Shown here: piece by piece, positions 1 through 5,425 of the stretch
Position numbering within the stretch: position 1 is the stretch's first letter
Layout of the letters: every line of letters begins with the position of its first letter
Assembly: GCA_021781095.1 (NCBI GenBank)
Contig: JAJXXM010000155.1
Span: 1-5,425 of the forward strand
Direction of reading: 5' to 3'
Source: a bacterium
GTDB taxonomy: Bacteria; Eremiobacterota; Eremiobacteria; Baltobacterales; Baltobacteraceae
DNA length: 5,425 nucleotides
Program-made: the position numbers and the translations under genes
Notes under the pieces: model-generated
Told to the model about the DNA's origin: nothing
The model's input: only the letters and a program-made list of their open reading frames with translations
The model's database searches: none

Positions 1-1185
1 ATCGCCGACGCGATGGAAAAAGTCGGCAAAGACGGCGTCATCACCGTTGAAGAATCGAAGACGCTGAAGACCGAAGTCGAGACCAAAGACGGCATGCAGT
101 TCGACAAGGGCTACATCTCGCCGTACATGGTGACCGACAGCGAGCGTATGGAAGCGGTTCTCGACGATCCGTTCATCCTCGTCACCGAGCGCAAGATCAC
201 GGCGATCGCCGACATTCTTCCGTTGCTCGAAAAAGTCGTCCAGGTGCAGAAGCCGCTGATGATCATCGCCGAAGACGTCGAGGGCGAAGCCCTGGCGACG
301 ATGGTGGTGAATAAGCTCCGCGGTACGTTCACCAGCGTTGCGGTGAAAGCGCCGGGCTTCGGCGACCGCCGCAAAGAGATGCTCAAGGACATCGCGACCC
401 TCACCGGCGCGACGGTCATCAGCGAAGAGCTCGGCCTCAAGCTCGATAAGGTCACCCCGGATCAGCTCGGCCGCGCCAAACGCGTGAAGATCACCAAAGA
501 AGAGACGACCATCGTCGACGGCGCCGGGAAGAGCGATGCCATCAAGGGCCGCATCGAGATGATCAAAAAGCAGATTGCCGAGACCGACTCGGACTTCGAT
601 CGTGAGAAGCTCCAAGAGCGCCTCGCGAAGTTGTCGGGCGGCGTCGCGGTGATCCAGGTCGGTGCCGCAACCGAGACCGAGCTCAAAGAGAAGAAGCATC
701 GTATCGAGGACGCGCTCTCGGCGACCCGCGCTGCGGTTCAAGAAGGCATGATCCCCGGCGGCGGCAGCTCGCTCGTTCACGCGGTGAAAGCGATCGAGAA
801 GTACGTCGAAACCGCGCCGAAGACCAACGGCCACGCGGCAACGTGGGCCGACGAGAAGATCGGCATCGACATCATTCGCAAGGCCCTCGAAGAGCCGCTT
901 CGTCAGATCGCGTTCAACGCGGGCTTCGAAGGCTCGGTCGAAGTGAACAACGTGAAGAGCAAGAAGGCTCCGCACGGCTTCGATGCGATGACCGGCGAGA
1001 TCGTCGACATGTTCAAGTCGGGTATCGTCGAGCCGTTCAAAGTGACGCGCTCGGCCCTGCAGAACGCCGCTTCGATCGGCGCCCTCATTCTCACCACCGA
1101 GACCCTGATCGCCGACAAGCCCGAGCCCAAGAAAGACGCCCCGGCGATGCCCGGCGGCGGCATGGGCGGCTACGACATGATGTAA
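1..1185 (+). CDS. groEL: Chaperonin GroEL (Hsp60, 60 kDa subunit), 5'-truncated by the window edge
   Basis: GroEL forms the double-ring cytosolic chaperonin that encloses unfolded proteins with GroES and folds them using ATP. The frame is open from base 1 and ends at TAA 1183-1185, leaving 394 residues. By eye the first residue aligns with E. coli residue 162 without gaps through the apical domain, so the missing part is the N-terminal equatorial domain and some of the intermediate domain. Hallmarks are [12 protein letters not shown] (fragment residues 31-42), [53 protein letters not shown], and the ATPase aspartate in [12 protein letters not shown] (residue 237, matching E. coli D398). Apical substrate-groove positions Y38, Y42, L73 and L76 are kept; E. 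coli F204 is Met here (M43). A segment near residues 268-287 is about 10 residues longer than in E. coli. The C-terminal tail is a single [10 protein letters not shown] rather than a long GGM repeat. A groES partner, if adjacent, would lie upstream and out of view. Confidence 0.98.
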   Translation: MADAMEKVGKDGVITVEESKTLKTEVETKDGMQFDKGYISPYMVTDSERMEAVLDDPFILVTERKITAIADILPLLEKVVQVQKPLMIIAEDVEGEALATMVVNKLRGTFTSVAVKAPGFGDRRKEMLKDIATLTGATVISEELGLKLDKVTPDQLGRAKRVKITKEETTIVDGAGKSDAIKGRIEMIKKQIAETDSDFDREKLQERLAKLSGGVAVIQVGAATETELKEKKHRIEDALSATRAAVQEGMIPGGGSSLVHAVKAIEKYVETAPKTNGHAATWADEKIGIDIIRKALEEPLRQIAFNAGFEGSVEVNNVKSKKAPHGFDAMTGEIVDMFKSGIVEPFKVTRSALQNAASIGALILTTETLIADKPEPKKDAPAMPGGGMGGYDMM

Positions 1186-1203
1186 TTTCGCTTCGCAGCG
1201 AAA
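1186..1203 (+). other. Small hairpin directly after the groEL stop codon
   Basis: A perfect 7-bp inverted repeat, TTTCGCT / AGCGAAA with a TCGC loop, begins at the first base after the groEL TAA. It has no T-run, so it is not a terminator by itself. It lies 10 bases before the strong terminator stem and is separated from it by the 8-bp palindrome GCACGTGC (1205-1212). It may protect the 3' end of the groEL message or help terminator folding; both roles are inference. Confidence 0.55.
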
Positions 1204-1213
1204 TGCACGTGCG

Positions 1214-1249
1214 GTACCCCGGCAGCGAACGCTGCCGGGGTACTTTTTT
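1214..1249 (+). terminator. Strong Rho-independent terminator of groEL
   Basis: A perfect 14-bp inverted repeat (GTACCCCGGCAGCG at 1214-1227 and its complement at 1230-1243, around AA; the folded loop is probably GAAC) is followed by six T residues at 1244-1249. The GC-rich stem plus T-run directly downstream of groEL is the classic intrinsic terminator layout. It should isolate the chaperonin message from the downstream gene. The minus strand has no matching T-run, so it appears to act in one direction. Confidence 0.95.
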
Positions 1250-1393
1250 GTGCGGCGCGCCGGCCGCTCGTTCCCGCGCCGCGCGCCGATCGACACGGCT
1301 AGTGGCGATTCGCACATACGTGCGGTTTGCGCGGAGGAAGGGTGTCGCCCCGAGCGTGGCGTAGGCTGCTCACCACACGAGAGCGAGGGAGCG
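1250..1393 (+). promoter_or_regulatory. Intergenic leader of the cyclic-di-GMP gene; promoter not clearly identified
   Basis: This 144-base gap must carry the promoter of the downstream gene if the groEL terminator is efficient. The best -35-like hexamer is TCGACA (1290-1295, 5 of 6 to TTGACA), but the only -10-like match, CATACG (1315-1320), is poor and sits 19 bases away. A palindrome, CGCAC-ATAC-GTGCG (1311-1324), overlaps that position and could be an operator or hairpin. GGAGGAAGG at 1333-1341 resembles a ribosome binding site but is not placed for the main gene. An alternative sigma factor promoter is possible. The promoter call is weak. Confidence 0.25.
1385..1391 (+). promoter_or_regulatory. 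Ribosome binding site that fixes the ATG at 1394
   Basis: GAGGGAG lies just before the ATG at 1394; counting from its GAGG core leaves five bases of spacing. The reading frame stays open back to a GTG at 1250, but that codon directly abuts the terminator T-run, and the intervening 48 codons give Arg-rich sequence unlike the family. No other start codon in this frame lies between with a suitable site. ATG 1394 is therefore the supported start. Confidence 0.6.
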
Positions 1394-3574
1394 ATGGAGC
1401 GCAGGCCCAGGTTATCTCCGGTGCAGAGTATTGCCGTGGCGGCTCTCTATCTCGCTGCGTGGGTCGGGAGCGATCTTCTCGGAGCGTTCTATAACGGTGC
1501 GCACGGAACGTTTTATCCTTGGTACCTCGGCGCCGCGCTCACGCTCTATCTCATCTATACCTTCGGTTACGCCTACGCACCGTTAGCGGTGCTCGCCGAA
1601 ATTACGCGGCCGATCGTCTTTCCCGCAACGGCGCATCTCCCGCCGATCGTATATTTGGAGTTCGGCATCATCGCCGCCGTCGGGTACTCGGTGGTCGTCC
1701 TGATCCTCAAGCGCGTATTAGCAGTACACCTTCCGTTCGTTACCTTCCAAGACGCCGCAAATTTCTGCGGCGTTTCTATCGTCGCCCCGCTCGTTCTCGC
1801 CCTGATACCCAGCGCGATCGCGGTTTCGATTTACGGCGGAGGCTGGCAACATTATCTGCGCGAGGTCGTCAGCTTCTGGGTCGGCGATACCCTCGGGTTG
1901 TTGGTGCTCGTTCCGATTCTCGCGACGTACCTCACGCCGCGGCTCGTCGCCGATCCCGACGAACCGCCGGCCCCCGTCTTCGATATTCAAATGCGCGAGC
2001 GGATGCTGCTCTATGCCACGGTGATCGGCGCGACGCTATTGGGCTACGCAGCCGTGCTGACCGGCGTCAGCGGAGATCCACTTCGGTATTTCGTGTTTCT
2101 CCCGCTCATGTGGATGGCGGCGCGCGGCGGTCTGCGCCTCGCCATTCCGGGAATCTTCGTGACCGACGCGCTCACGAGTATTCTGAACTATATCTTTCCC
2201 ACCACTTCGATCCACCCGATCGACCTCCAGACCTTTATCGTGATTTCGGCGATCTCGTCGCTCTCGGTCGGCGCGCTCGTCGACCAACGCGCGCGCGCCG
2301 AACGGCAGACGCGAGCGCTCGCGTTCACCAATTCGCTGAGCGGATTGCCGAACCGGCGCGGCCTCGAACGCTGGCTCGACCGTAGCGAAGGCGCGCTCTT
2401 GCTGGCGCTCATCGATATCGATCACATGAAGCTGACGAACGAAGGGCTCACGCGGGCGGCGGGCGACAAATTGCTCCAACGGATCGCCGAACGTTGTAAC
2501 GATTTCGCCGGAGCGGATTTCGTCGCGCACGTCAGTGCCGATGAATTCGCGATGGTGGTGCGCGAAAGCGCCGAGGGCGCGAACCAGCTCGGACAACGCA
2601 TCGCCGAGCTCTTCGAAGAGCCGATCGCCGTCGAAGAGCACGAGCTCTACGTCTCGGTCTCGGTGGGAATCGCATTCGCCGCCGATAATGCGGAATACGA
2701 GGACGTGCTGCGGCACGCCGATCTCGCCATGTATCGGGCGAAGCAAGCCGGCCGCGGGCGTGCCGTGCTCTATAGCCCCGATCTCGCGGAAGAAAAGCGC
2801 ACGCTCTCCCTGGCGACGGAACTGCACGCCGCAGTTCGTAACCGTGAGTTCGTGCTGTTCTATCAGCCGATCTTCGAATTCGTCGGCGAAAACCTGCGCT
2901 GCACCGGCGTCGAAGCGCTCTTGCGCTGGAACCATCCCCGCCTCGGGTTGCTCGAACCGGCGTCGTTTCTCGATTTTCTGGAAAATATGACGCTCGCCGA
3001 ACGCGTCGGCCTTTGGGTGCTCGGCGAGGCGGCGCGGCAAGCTCGCGAATGGCTCGACGCCGACGTCGATCTGCAAGTCTGGATCAATCTCTTTCCGCGC
3101 CAGGCGCTCGATCCGCGCTTACCCGAACATCTCAAAACGTTGCTCGACGAACACGGGCTCTCGCCCTCGCGCTTTGTTCTGGAAATCGTCGAGCGCGTAA
3201 TTGCCGAGGACACGAACGATATCGAGCGTGCGGTGCGCGCCCTCCACGAACTCGGCACGATGACGGCGATCGACGATTTTGGAACCGGGCATTCCTCGCT
3301 CGCTCGGTTGCGCGAAGTTCCCGTCGACGTGATGAAGATCGATCAACAATTCGTCGCGCGCTGCGAGATCGACGACAAAGCGAGCGGCGTCGTACAGGCG
3401 GTGTTGAAGATCGCGCAGGAGCTGCGCCTTCGCCCGCTCGCCGAGGGGATCGAAAATGAAGCACAATTGGAACGATTGCGCTTCTACGGATGTCGCTACG
3501 TCCAAGGCTATTTTCTCGCCCGTCCGATGCGAGCCGACGATTTCTTCCGCTGGCTGACGGTGACGCGCGTCTAG
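1394..3574 (+). CDS. Membrane-bound MASE1-GGDEF-EAL protein, predicted cyclic-di-GMP phosphodiesterase with degenerate GGDEF
   Basis: This 726-residue inner-membrane protein is predicted to hydrolyse cyclic-di-GMP to pGpG, controlling motility, adhesion or biofilm behaviour. Residues about 11-297 form 8-10 hydrophobic helices of MASE1 type, with the typical WYLGAALTLYLIYTFG near 43-58 and FWVGDTLGLLVLVP near 161-174; the ligand of MASE1 is not generally known. Residues about 308-462 are a GGDEF fold (DIDHMKLTNE at 341-350, HADLAMYRAKQAGRG at 441-455), but the signature is SADEF (381-385), the usual GH is TR (353-354), and the I-site RxxD is AGAD (372-375). Residues about 470-722 are an EAL domain with E507, N565, E597, E600, D627, D628, K648, E684 and Q704 all present, the catalytic and metal-binding set of active EAL enzymes. 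It stands alone after a strong terminator. Phosphodiesterase activity is inferred; cyclase activity is unlikely but not excluded. Confidence 0.95.
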   Translation: MERRPRLSPVQSIAVAALYLAAWVGSDLLGAFYNGAHGTFYPWYLGAALTLYLIYTFGYAYAPLAVLAEITRPIVFPATAHLPPIVYLEFGIIAAVGYSVVVLILKRVLAVHLPFVTFQDAANFCGVSIVAPLVLALIPSAIAVSIYGGGWQHYLREVVSFWVGDTLGLLVLVPILATYLTPRLVADPDEPPAPVFDIQMRERMLLYATVIGATLLGYAAVLTGVSGDPLRYFVFLPLMWMAARGGLRLAIPGIFVTDALTSILNYIFPTTSIHPIDLQTFIVISAISSLSVGALVDQRARAERQTRALAFTNSLSGLPNRRGLERWLDRSEGALLLALIDIDHMKLTNEGLTRAAGDKLLQRIAERCNDFAGADFVAHVSADEFAMVVRESAEGANQLGQRIAELFEEPIAVEEHELYVSVSVGIAFAADNAEYEDVLRHADLAMYRAKQAGRGRAVLYSPDLAEEKRTLSLATELHAAVRNREFVLFYQPIFEFVGENLRCTGVEALLRWNHPRLGLLEPASFLDFLENMTLAERVGLWVLGEAARQAREWLDADVDLQVWINLFPRQALDPRLPEHLKTLLDEHGLSPSRFVLEIVERVIAEDTNDIERAVRALHELGTMTAIDDFGTGHSSLARLREVPVDVMKIDQQFVARCEIDDKASGVVQAVLKIAQELRLRPLAEGIENEAQLERLRFYGCRYVQGYFLARPMRADDFFRWLTVTRV
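1752..1773 (+). other. Strong hairpin inside the MASE1 coding region
   Basis: ACGCCGCA (1752-1759) and TGCGGCGT (1766-1773) form a perfect 8-bp inverted repeat around AATTTC, followed by a mixed pyrimidine stretch (TTCTATC). It encodes ordinary membrane-domain residues around 120-127. It could pause transcription or translation, or be a chance result of GC-rich codons. There is no clean T-run, so I do not call it a terminator. Confidence 0.35.
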
Positions 3575-3589
3575 CGAACGTTCCATAAC
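3560..3589 (+). promoter_or_regulatory. Possible sigma-70-type promoter for the korA-like gene
   Basis: GTGACG (3560-3565, 4 of 6 to TTGACA) is 18 bases upstream of CATAAC (3584-3589, 4 of 6 to TATAAT). The start of transcription would fall near 3596, giving a leader of about 41 bases. The -35 lies inside the last codons of the upstream gene. Both hexamers are imperfect, and read-through from the upstream gene is equally possible because no terminator separates the two. Confidence 0.3.
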
Positions 3590-3597
3590 CCGTTCGC
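3574..3597 (+). repeat. 7-bp inverted repeat between the phosphodiesterase and korA-like genes
   Basis: GCGAACG (3574-3580) and CGTTCGC (3591-3597) are perfect complements around a 10-base spacer that contains the candidate -10 element. The left arm overlaps the last base of the upstream stop codon, and an internal palindrome GAACGTTC (3576-3583) overlaps it. No T-run follows, so this does not look like an intrinsic terminator. Its position would suit a repressor operator or a weak mRNA hairpin. Confidence 0.45.
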
Positions 3598-3636
3598 AGG
3601 TAGGAGTCGAGCCGACGCACGCAAACATCATAGGGC

Positions 3637-5425
3637 ATGGGCAATAAGGCGGTCAACGATTTCACGATTCGGGTCGCTACGGTCAACGGCTCGGGGAGTC
3701 AGTCCTCGAACTTGGTGCTCACGAATGCGATCTTTCGGCTCGGCGTCCCAGTAGCGCCGAAAAACGTTTTCCCTTCGAATATCGAGGGGCTTCCGACCTG
3801 GTACGACATTCGAGCGACCGCACGCGGCTATCGTTGCCGAACGCGAACCATCGATCTTCTGGTCGCACTCAATACCGCCACCTGGACGCAAGATGTGGCG
3901 AGCGTTCGCTCCGGGGGCGCGATCGTCCACGAAAGCACCTATCCGGTCGCCGGGCTCACGCTGCGCGACGACATCACGTATTACGCCGTTCCCTTTACGG
4001 AACTTGCGAAAACGCATGTCAAAGACGGCGCGATGCGCAAATACCTTACCAATATGATCTACGTGGGGGTGCTCGCCGAGTTGTTGCGCATTCCCGAATC
4101 GACGATCGAAGTCGCGCTCGGCGCGCAATTTAAGAGCAAGCCGAAAGCCGCCGCGGCGAACCTGGAAGCGGTGCGGGTCGGCTCGGCGTACGCGCGCGAA
4201 CATCTACCGCCGTTGGAAAATATTGCGATCGAACCGATGGCGGGCGCGACCGACGAATTGTTCTTTATCGACGGGAATCGCGCCGCCGCGCTGGGATGCC
4301 TGATGGGCGGCTGCACCGTCAGCGCGTGGTATCCCATCACGCCCGCGTCCTCGCTCTGCGAATCTTTTATCGCGCTCTGTGAAAAATATCGCGTCGATCC
4401 CGAAACCGGCGAGCGAAAATACGCCATCGTTCAAGCCGAGGACGAACTCGCGGCGGTCGGCATGATCATCGGCGCCGGGTGGGCCGGTGCGCGCGCGATG
4501 ACCGCGACCTCGGGGCCCGGCATCTCGTTGATGGCCGAATACGTCGGCTACGCCTCGTTCGCCGAGATCCCGGCGGTGATCTTCGACGTGCAACGCGTCG
4601 GCCCGTCGACCGGCTTGCCGACCCGAACGATGCAGGGCGATCTCAGCTTTACCTACACCCTAGGGCACGGCGATACGAAACATCCCGTGCTGTTGCCGGG
4701 CACCGTCGACGAGCTTTACGAAGACGGCATGGCCGCACTCGACCTTGCGGAGCGGATGCAGTGCCCGGTCTTCGTGCTCTCCGATCTCGATCTCGGCATG
4801 AATTCGTGGCTGACCAAGCCGTTTGCGTATCCCGAGAAGCCGTTCGATCGCGGAAAGGTTCTTCGCGCCGAGGATTTGAGCGCGCACCCCGACTGGGGGC
4901 GCTACCGCGACGTTGACGGCGACGGAATTCCCTACCGGACGCTTCCCGGCACCGAACACCCCGCGGCCGGATATTTTACGCGCGGTACCGGGCACGACGA
5001 AGAAGCGAAATACTCCGAAAATCCCGAGGTGTGGCAGCGCAACCTCGATCGCCTCGCGCGCAAGCACGAGACGGCGCGTACGTTGGTCCCGCAGCCGCTC
5101 TGCGAGGAGACGGGGAGCGCGATCGGCATCCTCGCTTACGGATCGACGCATCATGCGGTTGTCGAAGCGCGCGATCTGCTCCGCGAAGCGGGGATGGAGA
5201 GCGATTATCTTCGCGTGCGCGCGCTGCCGCTCGCGGCCGACGTTGCGGCATTCATCGATCGGCACGAAACGGTCTACATCGTCGAACAGAACCGCGACGG
5301 CCAGCTATTCGGCATCCTTCGGAACGAACTACGTCCGGAGCAAATCGCGCGATTGCGCTCGCTGCGACATTATAACGGCGTTCCCATCGACGCCTCGGCG
5401 ATCGTCGATCCGCTGCTGGAATCGC
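3637..5425 (+). CDS. korA: 2-oxoacid:ferredoxin (acceptor) oxidoreductase, fused gamma-alpha subunit (KorA type), 3'-truncated by the window edge
   Basis: This subunit pairs with a TPP- and Fe-S-carrying beta subunit to oxidise a 2-oxoacid, probably 2-oxoglutarate, to acyl-CoA and CO2 with reduction of ferredoxin; the reverse direction serves CO2 fixation. There are 596 codons with no stop; the family is usually a little over 600 residues, so little is missing. Residues about 7-190 are the gamma domain (VNGSGSQSSN at 16-25, KNVFPSNIEGLPTWYDIRA at 42-60). Residues about 205-395 are the TPP pyrimidine-binding domain, with WYPITPASS (231-239), QAEDELAAVGM (266-276), TSGPGISLMAE (291-301), QRVGPSTGLPTR (319-330) and QGDL (333-336). 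Residues about 490-596 are the C-terminal transketolase-like domain. No ferredoxin-type CxxCxxC cluster motif is present, as expected for this subunit. An in-frame TAG at 3631-3633 makes ATG 3637 the first possible start, though its ribosome binding site is poor. Substrate choice cannot be read from sequence alone. Confidence 0.93.
   Translation, partial: MGNKAVNDFTIRVATVNGSGSQSSNLVLTNAIFRLGVPVAPKNVFPSNIEGLPTWYDIRATARGYRCRTRTIDLLVALNTATWTQDVASVRSGGAIVHESTYPVAGLTLRDDITYYAVPFTELAKTHVKDGAMRKYLTNMIYVGVLAELLRIPESTIEVALGAQFKSKPKAAAANLEAVRVGSAYAREHLPPLENIAIEPMAGATDELFFIDGNRAAALGCLMGGCTVSAWYPITPASSLCESFIALCEKYRVDPETGERKYAIVQAEDELAAVGMIIGAGWAGARAMTATSGPGISLMAEYVGYASFAEIPAVIFDVQRVGPSTGLPTRTMQGDLSFTYTLGHGDTKHPVLLPGTVDELYEDGMAALDLAERMQCPVFVLSDLDLGMNSWLTKPFAYPEKPFDRGKVLRAEDLSAHPDWGRYRDVDGDGIPYRTLPGTEHPAAGYFTRGTGHDEEAKYSENPEVWQRNLDRLARKHETARTLVPQPLCEETGSAIGILAYGSTHHAVVEARDLLREAGMESDYLRVRALPLAADVAAFIDRHETVYIVEQNRDGQLFGILRNELRPEQIARLRSLRHYNGVPIDASAIVDPLLES

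Noticed and set aside
843..1364. Plus-strand open frame of 173 codons overlapping the groEL end and the terminator
   Set aside because: It is out of frame with groEL, extremely Arg-rich, and would have to be read through the strong terminator at 1214-1249.
1250..1393. N-terminal extension of the cyclic-di-GMP protein from a GTG at 1250
   Set aside because: The codon directly follows the terminator T-run and lacks a ribosome binding site, and the extension resembles non-coding sequence; ATG 1394 has a better site and precedes the first membrane helix.
1250..1393. Cyclic-di-GMP riboswitch in the leader of the phosphodiesterase gene
   Set aside because: I looked for the conserved GEMM core and could not find it; the leader is also short.
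1752..1773. Intragenic hairpin as a terminator or riboswitch
   Set aside because: There is no T-run, and the bases encode normal MASE1 residues in an uninterrupted frame, so only a hairpin is reported.
2036..3076. Long open frame of 346 codons on the minus strand inside the GGDEF-EAL gene
   Set aside because: It lies wholly opposite a gene with clear domains, is rich in Arg, Glu and His as expected of a shadow in GC-rich DNA, and shows no recognisable motif.
3628..5265. Several minus-strand open frames of 120-200 codons opposite the korA-like gene
   Set aside because: The plus strand is a continuous, well-conserved oxidoreductase; the opposite frames are Arg/Ala-rich shadows without family features.
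1..5425. Mobile element, CRISPR array, tRNA or rRNA
   Set aside because: No direct repeats with spacers, transposase motifs, cloverleaf patterns or rRNA-like stretches were seen, and nearly all bases are accounted for by three conserved genes.

Overview
The window is a GC-rich bacterial chromosome segment with three genes on the plus strand. They run head to tail: the 3' part of a chaperonin gene (groEL), a complete membrane-bound cyclic-di-GMP enzyme (MASE1-GGDEF-EAL), and the 5' part of a 2-oxoacid:ferredoxin oxidoreductase alpha subunit (korA-like). I see no mobile element, CRISPR array, tRNA or rRNA, and no broken gene. The host cannot be named from this sequence. The GC-rich codons, the GroEL ending in GGMGGYDMM and the ferredoxin-dependent oxoacid enzyme would suit several non-model phyla, such as Eremiobacterota/Vulcanimicrobiota, Chloroflexota, Armatimonadota or Actinomycetota. 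That list is a guess.

Bases 1-1185 are the groEL fragment, entered in frame. It is followed at once by a small hairpin (1186-1203) and then by a textbook intrinsic terminator (1214-1249), so chaperonin transcription should end here. Bases 1250-1393 form an intergenic leader with a hairpin-like palindrome, two purine-rich Shine-Dalgarno-like sites and no convincing promoter. Bases 1394-3574 encode the 726-residue cyclic-di-GMP protein. Its EAL domain keeps every residue expected for catalysis. Its GGDEF domain reads SADEF and has lost the I-site arginine, so it is predicted to be a phosphodiesterase with a regulatory or dead cyclase domain.

Bases 3575-3636 are a short gap with a 7-bp inverted repeat around a -10-like element and no clear terminator. 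From 3637 to the window edge runs the oxidoreductase gene, with fused gamma and alpha domains; the partner beta subunit is expected just downstream but is not visible. The three genes do not form an obvious pathway: protein folding, second-messenger turnover and central carbon/electron metabolism appear to be neighbours only. No plainly new system is visible. The points most worth a second look are the degenerate-GGDEF/intact-EAL design, a roughly 10-residue insertion in GroEL, a marked excess of the palindrome CGATCG, and the unusual start region of the korA-like gene.
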